The notes: generated from the sequence alone by a model not told the origin. Numbered from the stretch's first letter, positions 53,001 to 61,443 are shown. The stretch is DNA of 64,000 bases from Hymenobacter terrestris (GCF_013377905.1 NZ_JABKAV010000002.1:112701-176700), one strand, 5' to 3'. Numbers and translations are program-made.

Positions 53001-53557
53001 AGGGCGCCAATAATATCGACGCGGGTGATTTCGGGCAGCGCCTCAATCTTGTCCTGAAAGTCGTCGGCAAATTTTTTCAGCTGGCTGATGGGCAGGTTGC
53101 CGGCCAGGTTGATATTCATAATGGGCAGCTCCGACAGGTTAACTTCCTGCACGGTGGGCGGCGAGGGCAGGTCGTTGGGTAGCTCGGAGCTGGCCTTATC
53201 CACGGCGTCCTTGATGAGCTGCTTGGCATACTGCACATCGACGCCGGAGGTAAACTCCACGTCCACGATGGCGTAGTCCTGGTTCGAAGTCGAAGAAATC
53301 TTCTTCACCCCGTTCACGCTCTTGATTTCCTTTTCAAGCTGGCGCGTCACCAGGTTCTCGATGTCGGTGGGCGAAGTGCCGGGGTAAATCGTGGCCACGA
53401 TAATGCGCGGAATCACGATGTCGGGAAACTTCTCTTTGCCCAGCTTGATGTAGGCAAAAATGCCCATAATGGTGAGAATAAGCGTGACGATGTAAATCGT
53501 CGTCTTATTGTCAATGGACCAACTGGTGGGTCCGAATTCTTTTCCGGTGTCCTGCAT
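50012..53557 (-). CDS. RND efflux transporter permease (AcrB/MexB superfamily)
   Basis: An 1181-residue inner-membrane proton-driven pump subunit. TM1 is near residues 18-40; the first periplasmic loop includes FPDIVIPRIIVATIYPGTSPTDIENLVTRQLEKEI; TM2-6 lie at about 340-510 with LALGIVVDDAIVVIENTHRLL and its Asp pair; a second loop runs about 645-1010; TM8-12 at about 1015-1160. Between TM6 and TM7 (about residues 515-600) there are two extra hydrophobic helices, and the DNA there (about 51890-52010) is unusually AT-rich. Subfamily (multidrug or metal) is uncertain. It forms a tripartite pump with the adaptor and TolC genes upstream. Confidence 0.95.
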   Translation of the reverse strand: MQDTGKEFGPTSWSIDNKTTIYIVTLILTIMGIFAYIKLGKEKFPDIVIPRIIVATIYPGTSPTDIENLVTRQLEKEIKSVNGVKKISSTSNQDYAIVDVEFTSGVDVQYAKQLIKDAVDKASSELPNDLPSPPTVQEVNLSELPIMNINLAGNLPISQLKKFADDFQDKIEALPEITRVDIIGALDQQVNVDVDLNRLRASRLSFSDISAAIARENVTISGGTVDVGNQKRAVRVAGQYVRAENIANIQLKNLSGSAVRLGDIATVTDGFKDRESFARLDGKPAVTLNVVKRQGENLIDASDKIKEIIADAELTLPKELTITVTGDTSNDTRVTLHDLINTIIIGFILVTLILMFFMGTTNALFVGLSVPLSMFLAFVLLPTLDFSLNMIVLFAFLLALGIVVDDAIVVIENTHRLLHEHPEMTTAQAAKYAAGEVFIPVLAGTLTTVAPFVPLMFWPGIVGSFMFYLPVTLILTLMSSLIVAFIMNPVFAVSFMEREDHHSGEKPQWDRPLSIGIGVLVVIAVIFYILSLSSISLIAVEKQLAFLQTLHDNGVFVGNLMLTLAVLVILNRFVFVHLIAGFQTKVLPRFQDGYANIVRWATGRRVEAVNNSFWGRWEARLKTYLHPILIMASVVVLFIVSGFAIWARSPKVDFFPKGDPKFVYTYLKMPVGTRVAVTDSVARILEKRIYGVIGQDNPDVESVITNVAIGAADPGEASAAGTSQSNLAKVAVAFKEMSEREGQSTAIYMDKIREVVKGIPGTEISVDQESSGPPTGKPIAIEVSGDDYPTLIALSKNVTRYIDSANIGGIEQLRSNLEDRNPEIAVDINRTRANREGISTAQIGMEVRTAIYGTEASKFKTSDDEYPIQVRYAEPYRSDIDAILNSPLTFRDATGLVRQVPIASVADVRYGTTYGGIKRKDVKRVITISSNVLGGFTGPDVVRQIETSLRSFPVPPGYTVKMGGAQEDQKETSDFLGIAAVGAIGLIFLILVMQFNSVSKPIIILAEIIFSVIGVLLGLAITGMNISIVMTGVGIIALAGIVVKNGILLVEFTDMLRSQGMPLREAIVLAGRTRLNPVILTATAATLGLIPLAIGLNIDFYELFNSGQPNFFIGGESVTFWGPLAWTIIFGLVFATLITLVVVPVMYLITESLKIRIKGEPEVHADQEEVEAATPPILANV

Positions 53558-53563
53558 GGGTGA

Positions 53564-53596
53564 AGAAGCTAGGAGTTAGAAGCTAGGAGTTAGAAG
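53564..53596. repeat. Short tandem repeat
   Basis: GAAGCTAGGAGTTA twice in a row (16-bp period) just upstream of the RND gene start, in the 200-bp gap after the adaptor gene. Confidence 0.7.
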
Positions 53597-53757
53597 ACTT
53601 GCTGGAAGCGGGGATGGATTTTCCGTATGCTTCCAGAGGTCAGCCTACTTCGTTTGCTTGTTCAATGAGTGATTCTGGATCGGCGTAGCCTAAGTCGCGG
53701 CACAGCAGAAAATAATAGCGGGTTTCTTCGAGCGAGCTTCCGCCTAACGTCTAGCTC

Positions 53758-54918
53758 CTACAGCGTAACCGCTTGTCCTTCGTTCAGATTTTGGTAACCG
53801 GCCGAGATGACCTGGTCGCCGGTTTGCAGGCCCTCGGTTACCTCCACTTTGCCGTTGTAGGTGTTGCCAACTTTGATGATGCGCTTGGTGGCCACCTTCT
53901 TGCCACCCTTATCATCTACAACCAGCACGTAGCTGTTCTGCTCGTCGCGCTGCACCAAGTCAACGGGCAGGACGGTGGCGTTCTGACGGTTGTAGTTGAG
54001 AATACGCACGTTGGTGACCATGTTGGGGCGCAGGCGGCCCGCTTTGCCAGGGTCGGCCAGGCGCAGCTCGATGGTAAAGGTTCGGCTGGTGGGGTTGATG
54101 GTGCTCGTAACCACGCGCACGGTGGCGTTCAGGTCGTTTTCGCCCAAATCGGGGATGGTGACCAGGGCCTTATCCCCTACTTTAATGCTGTTGGCGTAGG
54201 CTTCCGATACGTCGACCACGATTTTGCCGCTGCCGCTGTTGCTGAGCAGCTTCACCACGGGCGCACCCGGCGCGACGGTTTCGCCCAACTTGGGCAGCAC
54301 GTCATCCACGGTGCCGCCGAAGGGCGCTACTACCCGGTACAGCTCGCGCTGACGGTTGAGGGTAGACAGGTTGCTCTGGAGCGCCCGGTAGTTGTTGCGG
54401 GCCTGCAGGAACTGGATTTCGGTTCCGATCTGCTGGTCCCAGAGGCGCTTCTGCTTCTCGTAAATTACCTTGGCCAGGTCCATGCGCACCTTCAGCTCGG
54501 CCACGCTGGCATCAAGCACCGAGCCATCCACGGTGGCCAGCGTCTGGCCCTTGCGCACCTGGTCGCCGCGCTTCACGCTGAGCGTGGTGAGCGTGCCAGC
54601 CGCGCGGGCTGATACGGTGGCGTTCTGATCGAAATCGACCCGGCCCTGCACTTCGAGGTAGCTTTTGAAATCTTCATTGGCCACCTTAATAACCGACACG
54701 GGCGTAGCCTGCAAAGCCACTTCCTCCGCCGAAGGGCCGTTGGTGGCCTCCAGCTCCGAAATCTTGGCCTGGGTGCTGGCCTGCTCCTGCTTGAGCTTGG
54801 CGAGTTCCGCCGCCGGATCTTTGGCGCCGCAGGAAGCGGCCAGCAAGCCGATAGCCACGAAAAAGCTGTTAGCTGCTAGCTTATGGCTGTTAGCTTTCAG
54901 GAAAGAGAGAGGACGCAT
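53758..54918 (-). CDS. RND efflux periplasmic adaptor (membrane fusion protein)
   Basis: A 386-residue lipoprotein (lipobox LLAASC near residue 30) linking pump and TolC channel. A short coiled coil ([23 protein letters not shown]), then the biotinyl-lipoyl halves ([50 protein letters not shown]), a helical hairpin between them, and a beta-barrel/membrane-proximal region ending [20 protein letters not shown]. The first 20 codons include an AGCTAACAGC-type repeat that encodes part of the signal peptide (SHKLAANS). It is cotranscribed with tolC upstream and the RND gene downstream. Confidence 0.95.
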   Translation of the reverse strand: MRPLSFLKANSHKLAANSFFVAIGLLAASCGAKDPAAELAKLKQEQASTQAKISELEATNGPSAEEVALQATPVSVIKVANEDFKSYLEVQGRVDFDQNATVSARAAGTLTTLSVKRGDQVRKGQTLATVDGSVLDASVAELKVRMDLAKVIYEKQKRLWDQQIGTEIQFLQARNNYRALQSNLSTLNRQRELYRVVAPFGGTVDDVLPKLGETVAPGAPVVKLLSNSGSGKIVVDVSEAYANSIKVGDKALVTIPDLGENDLNATVRVVTSTINPTSRTFTIELRLADPGKAGRLRPNMVTNVRILNYNRQNATVLPVDLVQRDEQNSYVLVVDDKGGKKVATKRIIKVGNTYNGKVEVTEGLQTGDQVISAGYQNLNEGQAVTL

Positions 54919-54981
54919 ATAACAGAGGAATGAAGTCGTTGGGGAAAAGCTAACAGCTACTGGCTCTTAGCTAACAGCTTA
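54866..54981. repeat. Cluster of AGCTAACAGCT-type motifs spanning the adaptor start
   Basis: Four to five copies of AGCTAACAGCT or its complement lie between 54866 and 54981, two inside the signal-peptide codons of the adaptor and two in the gap after tolC. The same motif occurs at 22532-22570 and in the terminator at 49489-49570. Confidence 0.65.
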
Positions 54982-54983
54982 AG

Positions 54984-56672
54984 TTAATTGGACGCTTTGC
55001 GGAACAGCTCGCCGGTAGCCTTGTCGCGGTCGACTTTGGCCACCAGCACGTCGTAGAGGGCGGCGTAGTAGTTGGTCTGGGCTTCGCGCAGACCGGTTTC
55101 GGCCGAAATCACCTCCAGGTTGGCACCTACACCCTCCTGAAACTTGATGCGCGATACGCGCGACACTTCCTCGGCCAGGCTTAGGTTGGCACGCTGGTTA
55201 TCAAGCACGTCGAGGGCGTTGATGAGGCTGGTGCGGCTTTGGGCATCCTGCAAATCAATGCTCTGGCGCAAGGTTTCGAAGCCCCGCTCAATGGTTTGCT
55301 GCTGAATGCGCGACTGTTGCACCAGGTATTTGCGGCGGAAGCCATCGAACACCGGAATCTGCAGGCTCAGGCCTACATTGCCAAACCCAAACCAATTCTG
55401 GTTGGGAAAGCCGTTGGAGCTGCGCGAGTCGGGCCCGCGGAAGGCAAACAGGTCGCCGGCAGTCAGGCCTGAACCCGAGAAGCCGTAGGCCGCTGTGGCC
55501 AGCAGGCGCGGGTAGGCACCAGCCCGGCGGTTGGCCAAGTCTAGGCCGGCCAGGGCCTGCTGGGTTTCAAGGGTGCTGAACTCGATGCGGTTGTTGTAGT
55601 TGATGGCGCCGGCCAGCTGGCCGGTGCGCGCGCCGCTCAGGGCCGTCTGCTGATCCTGAGCCCGCTGATCAGCATTGTTGGGCGAATCCAGAGCAGGCGC
55701 GGTAGGCACACTGCCAAGGCCGCTCACGCCGCCGCCGGTATTAAAGTTGGCGGCACCCAGGGTGCGGCGCAGCGAGCCGGCATCTACCAGCGCCGTACTC
55801 AGCGAATCGCTCAGCGCCACGGTCTGGGTCTGGGGCAGGCCCATCTGAAACTTGAGCAGCGCCACGCTCAGGTCGGTGAGGCGGTTGGCTTTCTGCTGCT
55901 CCACCACCAGGTTGTTACGCTGCACCTGCAGGCGCTGCACGTCCAGCTTTTCGGCGAAGCCCGCCTTAAAGGTTTCGTTGGTCTGGTAGAGCAGCGTGTC
56001 GAGGCGCTGCACGTTGCGCGAGAGTAACTGCAGCCGCTCGCGGGCTACCAGGGTGCTATAGTACGCCTTGCTCACCTGCTCCACCACGTCAATTTCGGCC
56101 TGCTGTGTTTGCTTCTGGGCCAGCTGCTCGTACACTTTGGCCGCTTTCAGGCCAATGAGGTAAGCACCATCAAACAACAGCTGCGATACCGAGGCGCTGG
56201 TGTTGCCGGCCCACTGCAGCCCGAACGCAAAGGCCTGGGGCGGCATCGGCTCCGAGGGCAGCGTTACCGTGCCCAGGTTCACCGTCTGCCCGTTCTGGGC
56301 CGCCGCAATATCTCCCGGGGTCAGGGTGGTGGCCGATGCGCCGCCGCCCAGCGCCCCGAAGTTCACCAGGCTCTTCTGCAGCTTGAAGTTGTCGGCCACG
56401 TTGGCCGCTACGTTCACCTGGGGCAGGCCCGCCGACCGGATTTCGCCCACTTTGGCCTTGGCCGTCTGCTCACCCAGGCGGGTGGCCAGCAGCGTCGACT
56501 TGTTCTGCACGGCGTAATCGATGGCCTGCTTCAGGCTCAGCGGCAACGTACCCGAAGTGGCATCGAGCGTGGTGCCCAGCGCGGGTTGGGCCGTTTGGGC
56601 CAGCGCGGCCCCGGCTGGGGCCAGCAGGCCCGGCCCAGCGGCCAGCAGCAAAAGGCGAAAGTTCTTCTTCAT
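54984..56672 (-). CDS. TolC-family outer-membrane efflux channel
   Basis: A 562-residue outer-membrane protein. Signal peptide MKKNFRLLLLAAGPGLLAPAGAALAQ. Two OEP repeats: LSLKQAIDYAVQNKSTLLATR near residue 47 and the second from about 345, with long coiled helices (AEIDVVEQVSKAYYSTLVARERLQLL; ISAETGLREAQTNYYAALYDVLVAKVDRDKATGEL). A longer-than-usual loop (about 300-350) is rich in Gly, Ala and Ser. It is the second gene of the tetR-tolC-adaptor-pump set. Confidence 0.94.
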   Translation of the reverse strand: MKKNFRLLLLAAGPGLLAPAGAALAQTAQPALGTTLDATSGTLPLSLKQAIDYAVQNKSTLLATRLGEQTAKAKVGEIRSAGLPQVNVAANVADNFKLQKSLVNFGALGGGASATTLTPGDIAAAQNGQTVNLGTVTLPSEPMPPQAFAFGLQWAGNTSASVSQLLFDGAYLIGLKAAKVYEQLAQKQTQQAEIDVVEQVSKAYYSTLVARERLQLLSRNVQRLDTLLYQTNETFKAGFAEKLDVQRLQVQRNNLVVEQQKANRLTDLSVALLKFQMGLPQTQTVALSDSLSTALVDAGSLRRTLGAANFNTGGGVSGLGSVPTAPALDSPNNADQRAQDQQTALSGARTGQLAGAINYNNRIEFSTLETQQALAGLDLANRRAGAYPRLLATAAYGFSGSGLTAGDLFAFRGPDSRSSNGFPNQNWFGFGNVGLSLQIPVFDGFRRKYLVQQSRIQQQTIERGFETLRQSIDLQDAQSRTSLINALDVLDNQRANLSLAEEVSRVSRIKFQEGVGANLEVISAETGLREAQTNYYAALYDVLVAKVDRDKATGELFRKASN

Positions 56673-56715
56673 ATAAAAGGAAAGCAGGAGTTGCTTTAGT
56701 AGTGCTTGGTTGGCA

Positions 56716-56746
56716 GCGCTTAGATGCGCTTAGGATCAGGCGCTTA
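56716..56746. promoter_or_regulatory. Three direct GCGCTTA repeats, candidate TetR operator
   Basis: GCGCTTA at 56716, 56726 and 56740, in the 98-bp gap between tetR and tolC. The first two also form AGCGC-TTAGAT-GCGCT, a palindrome. Spacing of 10 bp places two copies on one helix face. Binding by the adjacent TetR protein is inferred. Confidence 0.4.
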
Positions 56747-56770
56747 CCGAAAATCTTACGCTTTAAAACG

Positions 56771-57385
56771 CTATTCTTCTTCCGTTACGTGGCGGTACAC
56801 GTTGACGAGCTTGTGGCCCTTGAGCGTAACCAGCCCCAGCAGAAAGTGCTCGTTGCAGGCCAGTTGCACCCGCGACTGCCCAAAGTGGGCGTTCGGAAAT
56901 ATGTCGGGGTCAAACAAGATGTCAATCTGGGCCAGGCGCAGGCGGGCCAATACCTCCACGTCGAGGTTGGCGCGGTATAGCCCTTCCTTCATCCCCCGGT
57001 GCAGGTTATCCTGAATCTGGGTGAGGATATACCTGCTTTTATGGTTGTGGAACAGCTGCCAGGCAGCCGGGTAATACTTGCGCAAATCGTGCACGGTGTT
57101 GGGGTTCACTTGCGAGAATTGTCGCTCGGCCCACTCCATCATGCGCACCATTTCGTCCACGGCATTGTCGGCCTCGCCGGCAATGCCTTCGCACTCGCCC
57201 TGCACCCGGCAGAGGTGGCCGCCAATTACGGCCGATACCAGGTCGTCCTTGTTATCGAACCACTTGTAGAGTGTTTTCTTGGAGATGCCTAGGTCGGAAG
57301 CAATGTCATCCATCGACACGCTTTTTATCCCGTTGCGGGTAAAAAGCAGCAGGGCTGATTGCAGGATTCGGTCTTTGATTTCCAT
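56771..57385 (-). CDS. TetR/AcrR-family regulator of the efflux operon
   Basis: A 204-residue repressor. The N-terminal HTH (residues 3-47) is DRILQSALLLFTRNGIKSVSMDDIASDLGISKKTLYKWFDNKDDLV, a textbook TetR DNA-binding domain. The C-terminal ligand domain is all-helical and Phe/Tyr/His-rich, with no recognisable ligand signature. It is the first gene of the efflux set, so it probably autoregulates and controls the pump. Its start lies 11 bp from a TACCTTTG element, giving a very short leader. Confidence 0.93.
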   Translation of the reverse strand: MEIKDRILQSALLLFTRNGIKSVSMDDIASDLGISKKTLYKWFDNKDDLVSAVIGGHLCRVQGECEGIAGEADNAVDEMVRMMEWAERQFSQVNPNTVHDLRKYYPAAWQLFHNHKSRYILTQIQDNLHRGMKEGLYRANLDVEVLARLRLAQIDILFDPDIFPNAHFGQSRVQLACNEHFLLGLVTLKGHKLVNVYRHVTEEE

Positions 57386-57395
57386 AATACGAGTG

Positions 57396-57403
57396 CAAAG
57401 GTA
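57396..57403 (-). promoter_or_regulatory. -7 element of the tetR efflux operon promoter
   Basis: Minus strand TACCTTTG, exact match to TAnnTTTG, 11 bp before the ATG at 57385. No clear TTG at the usual spacing. Confidence 0.55.
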
Positions 57404-57625
57404 CGCAGGAAACTTTTAATGAGTTGCGAGTTTCCATAAATACTTCTGCATATCCTTTTCCCCGGTCGCAATCCGCACTTTTTGCCTGCTGATGAAGCAG
57501 CCGTTCTCCGCTGCCACCATAACCTGACCCGGCTGCTGACGAGCTACCCATCCGGCCGCTTGGTTTGGCCGGCTGGCCGCTTTGGACCGAAGCCGTAACT
57601 TGCTCCCTTCTCAACAATTCTCCCC

Positions 57626-58108
57626 ATGAAAATCCGCACCGGCTTCGGCTACGACGTTCATCAACTCCAGGAAGGGCTGCCTTTCTGGCTCGGCGGCATC
57701 CTGGTGCCCCACACCCATGGCGGCCTCGGCCACTCCGATGCCGACGTGCTCATCCACGTGATTTGCGACGCGCTGCTGGGCGCGGCCAACCTGCGCGACA
57801 TTGGCTTCCACTTCCCCGATACCGACCCGCAGTACAAAGGAATCGACTCGAAGCGTCTGTTGGCCGAAGTGGCGCGTCTGTTGCGCGAGAAAGGCTACGC
57901 CATCAGCAACATCGACTCCACTATCTGCCTCGAAGCGCCCAAAGTCAACCCCCACATTCCCGAAATGCAGCGCGTGCTGGCCGAGGTAATGGGTATTGAA
58001 GCCGACGACGTCAGCATCAAAGCCACGACCACCGAAAAGCTTGGCTTCGTGGGCCGCCGCGAAGGCGTGGCCGCTTATGCGTCGGTGCTGATTGTGAAAA
58101 ACGGCTGA
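57626..58108 (+). CDS. ispF: 2-C-methyl-D-erythritol 2,4-cyclodiphosphate synthase
   Basis: MEP pathway enzyme that cyclises CDP-ME-2-phosphate. A 160-residue protein, normal for the trimeric family. Zinc ligands are Asp10 and His12 (GYDVHQL) and His44 (DVLIHVICDAL). The substrate loop GGLGHSDADV and the HFPDTDPQYKG segment (around residues 65-75) are intact. It is followed 49 bp later by the M28 peptidase gene on the same strand, unrelated in function. Confidence 0.97.
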   Translation: MKIRTGFGYDVHQLQEGLPFWLGGILVPHTHGGLGHSDADVLIHVICDALLGAANLRDIGFHFPDTDPQYKGIDSKRLLAEVARLLREKGYAISNIDSTICLEAPKVNPHIPEMQRVLAEVMGIEADDVSIKATTTEKLGFVGRREGVAAYASVLIVKNG

Positions 58109-58157
58109 GCTACCGCTCTCCAACGAATTCAAGCGTCCAATTCCTTCCCAAAAACCC

Positions 58158-59834
58158 ATGCTTAAACCATCCCACTTCGCCTACCTGCTGGCTGCGGGCT
58201 TCTCGGCCGCTTCGTGCGCTACGCAGCAGCCGCTGGGCTCGGCCAGCGCGGCCGCCACGGCTACCACGGCTACTGCCGTAGCCACCCCCGGCGCAACAGC
58301 AGCCACCGCCGACCTGGCCCGCACCTACGCCGAAACCATCACTCAAGCCGACCTGCGCCAGCACCTCACCATCCTGGCTTCAGATGCGTACGAGGGCCGC
58401 GAAACCGGCGAGAAAGGTCAGAAAATGGCCGCCGACTACCTCGCCAAGCAGTTCGCCGACCTCGGCCTGCAGGGCCCGGTGAAAGGCTCCGACAACCCCT
58501 ACGTTCAGCACTTTACCATGGTGCGCGGCAGCTGGGCCGATGGGGCCACGCTCAAAATTGGAGCCGACACCTACAAGTGGCTCACCGATTTCTACGCTCT
58601 CGGTGGACAGGGCTTCGCCACTCCCACCGCCGTGCAGCCCGTATTCGCGGGCTACGGCATCGAGCAGGACGGCTACTCGGACTACGCCAGCCTGGGCGAC
58701 GTGAAGGGCAAGGACCTGCTGATTATGTTGGGCGAACCCCAGACCACTAAAGGCACCGCGCTGCTGGGCAAGGATGGCCAGAACAGCAAGTGGGGCCAGG
58801 ATTACCGGGCCAAGCTGGCCATGGCTGCCCAGAAAGGTGCCCGCTCGGTATTCTTCGTTGATTTCGACCCCAACAGCAACTTCAGCAAGCTGGCGGCCCG
58901 CATGACGCCCTACATCAGCCGGCCCAGCATTGCTTTCAAAGACGCCAAGCCCGGCACCACCCGACCCACGGCCTACTTCGTGTCGCCGGCTGCTGGCTAC
59001 AGGCTGCTGGGCACCAATGCCCAGACGGTGCCCAAGTATGCCGCCGCTGTAACGCAGGCCGGCAAACCGGTGGTAAGCCCTTTCCGGCCGGCTAAGGCCA
59101 CGGTACTGGCCGCGCGCAAAAACGAGGATTTCGTGACGGAAAACGTGATGGGCTACCTCGAAGGCACCGACCGTAAGGACGAAATGGTGATTCTGTCGGC
59201 CCACTACGACCACATCGGCATCATCAACGGCGAGGTGCACAACGGCGCCGACGACGACGGCTCGGGCACGGTAACGGTGCTGGAAATGGCCCAGGCTTTT
59301 CAGAAAGCCAAAGCTGAAGGCCGCGGCCCCCGCCGCAGCATCCTGTTTCTGGCCGTAACGGGCGAAGAAAAAGGCCTGCTCGGTTCCGAATACTACACCG
59401 ACCACCCAATCTTCCCACTCGAAAACACGGTAGTCGACCTGAATACTGACATGGTGGGCCGTACCGACAAGGACCACGAGGGCAAGCCGGAATACGTGTA
59501 CGTTATCGGTTCCGACAAGCTTAGCTCGGAGCTGCACACCATCGTGCAGGCCCAGAACGAGCAGTACACCAAGATCGACCTCGACTTCCGCTTCAACGAC
59601 CCCGAGGACCCTAACCGCTTTTACTACCGCTCCGACCACTACAACTTCGCCAAGCACGGCATCCCGGTAGCCTTCTTCTTCAACGGCGTGCACGACGATT
59701 ACCACGCCGCGGGCGACGAAGTGGAGAAAATCGAGTTCCCACAGATGGAAAAGCGTGCCCACCTCGTTTTTTACACCGCCTGGGACCTCGCCAACCGCGA
59801 CAAGCGCATTGTGGTCGACTCGAACAAGAAGTAG
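58158..59834 (+). CDS. M28 family zinc aminopeptidase, lipoprotein
   Basis: A 558-residue exported peptidase. Lipobox FSAASC near residue 21, then a Thr/Ala-rich spacer. The catalytic domain has a PA-domain insertion (about 140-300) and metal ligands in order: SAHYDHIG (His), GADDDGSGT (Asp), TGEEKGLLGS (Glu pair), LNTDMVG (Asp) and VHDDYH (His). It likely acts in the periplasm or on the cell surface to trim peptides. Terminated at 59869. Confidence 0.95.
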   Translation: MLKPSHFAYLLAAGFSAASCATQQPLGSASAAATATTATAVATPGATAATADLARTYAETITQADLRQHLTILASDAYEGRETGEKGQKMAADYLAKQFADLGLQGPVKGSDNPYVQHFTMVRGSWADGATLKIGADTYKWLTDFYALGGQGFATPTAVQPVFAGYGIEQDGYSDYASLGDVKGKDLLIMLGEPQTTKGTALLGKDGQNSKWGQDYRAKLAMAAQKGARSVFFVDFDPNSNFSKLAARMTPYISRPSIAFKDAKPGTTRPTAYFVSPAAGYRLLGTNAQTVPKYAAAVTQAGKPVVSPFRPAKATVLAARKNEDFVTENVMGYLEGTDRKDEMVILSAHYDHIGIINGEVHNGADDDGSGTVTVLEMAQAFQKAKAEGRGPRRSILFLAVTGEEKGLLGSEYYTDHPIFPLENTVVDLNTDMVGRTDKDHEGKPEYVYVIGSDKLSSELHTIVQAQNEQYTKIDLDFRFNDPEDPNRFYYRSDHYNFAKHGIPVAFFFNGVHDDYHAAGDEVEKIEFPQMEKRAHLVFYTAWDLANRDKRIVVDSNKK

Positions 59835-59868
59835 GAAACTGAGCCTGGGAAAGAACGTCCTGCTTCTG

Positions 59869-59903
59869 AAACCCGCCGAACCGATTCCGGTCCGGCGGGT
59901 TTT
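59869..59903 (+). terminator. Terminator after the M28 peptidase gene
   Basis: AAACCCGCCG ... CGGCGGGTTT with a T run (GTTTTTAT). Confidence 0.88.
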
Positions 59904-59911
59904 TATATTTG
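59904..59911 (+). promoter_or_regulatory. -7 element for lutB, abutting the terminator
   Basis: TATATTTG, exact match to TAnnTTTG, 30 bp before the ATG at 59942. The upstream terminator occupies the -33 region, where no TTG is found. Confidence 0.45.
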
Positions 59912-59941
59912 TCTGACTCTGTTCACCGACGCCCCATTGCT

Positions 59942-61339
59942 ATGAAGCCAACTGCCGCCCCCGCTCCCACCAAAGCCGCTCAGTTCTTGGTTGACACCGA
60001 CCACAAGGCCTTCGACCTGGAACACCGCCGCAAAATCCGCTTCAACATTGGCAAGTACAATGCGGCCGTAACCACCGGCATGGGTTTCTACGCCGACCAC
60101 GAGCTGGCCCGCAGCCGGGCGTCGTACCTGAAAACGGAGGTAATCAACCACCTCGATGAGTACCTGCTGCAGTTTGAGGAGAATTTTATCAAGCGCGGCG
60201 GCAAGGTGATTTGGGCGCGCGATGCGGCGGAGGCGCTGGCCGAGGTGGGCAAGATTATGGAGCGCCGCCAGGCCCGCACCGTGGTGAAGGCCAAGAGTAT
60301 GACCACCGAGGAAATCCATCTCAACGACTACCTCGAAAAGCGCGGCATCGAGTCGGTGGAGACGGATTTAGGCGAGTTCATTGTGCAGCTTAACGGCGAG
60401 CGGCCCTACCATATCGTCACGCCCGCCATGCACCTGAGCAAGGCCGATATTGCCGATATCTTCGTTAAGCACCTCGGCATTGCCCACACCGACGACGCGC
60501 AGGAACTCGTGCTCACGGCCCGCCACCTGCTGCGCGATAAGTACACGGCAGCCGAAGTGGGCATCACGGGCGGCAACTTCTTGGTGGCCGATACGGGCGC
60601 GGTTTGCGTGACCGAAAACGAGGGTAATGCCCGCCTGTCGGCCACGTTTCCGCACACCCATATTGCCATTGTGGGCATCGAGAAGGTGATTCCGCGGCTG
60701 CGCGACCTGGATTTGTTCTGGCCGCTGCTCAGCACCAGCGGCACCGGCCAACAACTCACGGTGTACAATACCATCTATACCGGCCCGCGCCAGCCGCTGG
60801 AAAAGGACGGCCCCGAGGAGATGTTCGTCATTCTGCTCGACAACGGCCGCACCAACCTGCTGGCCCAGCCTGAGCAGCGCGAAGCCCTGAACTGCATCCG
60901 TTGCGGCGCCTGCCTGAATGTGTGCCCGGTGTACAAGAACATCGGCGGCCACAGCTATGAGGCCACCTACTCGGGGCCCATCGGCTCGGTGATTACGCCG
61001 CACCTCTCGGGCCTGGAAGAAAACAAGCACCTGAGCTTCGCCAGCAGCCTCTGCGGGGCCTGCACCTCGGTGTGCCCAGTGAAAATCCCCATCCACAACC
61101 TGTTGCTCAAAAACCGCCAGCAAAGCGTGCAGCAAGGCTACACCGACCCCGAGGAGCGCCGCGCCATTGGCCTCTGGCTGCACGGCATGAAGCGCCGCTG
61201 GGTGTGGGACCTAGCCCCGGCTGCGGCCAAGAACTGGGTGCTGAGCCGCCTGCTGGGCCAGACGGGCTGGAGCAAGCGCCGCGACGCCGTGCAGGTAGCC
61301 CCCAAAACGTTCCGGCAGCTATGGAAGGCGCGGGGGTGA
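59942..61339 (+). CDS. lutB: LutB-type iron-sulfur protein of lactate oxidation
   Basis: A 465-residue cytosolic protein of the LutABC (LldEFG) L-lactate dehydrogenase complex. N-terminal LutB domain with VKAKSMTTEEIHLNDYLEKRGI and VGITGGNFLVADTGAVCVTENEGNARL; then two 4Fe-4S clusters, CIRCGACLNVCPVYK and LCGACTSVCPVK. Start at ATG 59942 (MKPTAAPAPTK). No lutA or lutC lies beside it in the window, whereas they usually form one operon; partners must be elsewhere. The next genes are a toxin-antitoxin module. Confidence 0.95.
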   Translation: MKPTAAPAPTKAAQFLVDTDHKAFDLEHRRKIRFNIGKYNAAVTTGMGFYADHELARSRASYLKTEVINHLDEYLLQFEENFIKRGGKVIWARDAAEALAEVGKIMERRQARTVVKAKSMTTEEIHLNDYLEKRGIESVETDLGEFIVQLNGERPYHIVTPAMHLSKADIADIFVKHLGIAHTDDAQELVLTARHLLRDKYTAAEVGITGGNFLVADTGAVCVTENEGNARLSATFPHTHIAIVGIEKVIPRLRDLDLFWPLLSTSGTGQQLTVYNTIYTGPRQPLEKDGPEEMFVILLDNGRTNLLAQPEQREALNCIRCGACLNVCPVYKNIGGHSYEATYSGPIGSVITPHLSGLEENKHLSFASSLCGACTSVCPVKIPIHNLLLKNRQQSVQQGYTDPEERRAIGLWLHGMKRRWVWDLAPAAAKNWVLSRLLGQTGWSKRRDAVQVAPKTFRQLWKARG

Positions 61340-61387
61340 AGTATCCTAACGACAGTAACGTTTCTAATAAAACTTTACTAGATTTAC

Positions 61388-61423
61388 TTGTATAAGACTA
61401 TTATTGTCTTAAAATAAGTACAA
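61388..61423. promoter_or_regulatory. Nested inverted repeat, candidate HipB operator
   Basis: TAAGAC (61393-61398) and GTCTTA (61406-61411) around TATTATT, nested in TTGTA (61388) and TACAA (61419). It lies in an AT-rich stretch 21 bp before the HipB start. HipB proteins bind such palindromes to repress their own operon; binding here is inferred. Confidence 0.5.
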
Positions 61424-61443
61424 AAAGGTAAAATTTTACTATA

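Noticed and set aside
52161..53182. Two overlapping plus-strand frames of about 290-300 codons
   Set aside because: They are antisense to the RND pump gene, rich in Ser/Thr or His/Gly/Val, without motifs.
49575..53557. Acyl carrier protein gene as fifth gene of the efflux operon
   Set aside because: A strong terminator at 49971-50002 lies between the pump gene and the ACP gene.
58380..59762. 460-codon open frame on the minus strand
   Set aside because: It lies wholly antisense to the M28 peptidase gene. It is an artefact of GC-rich codon usage and its translation shows no family motif.
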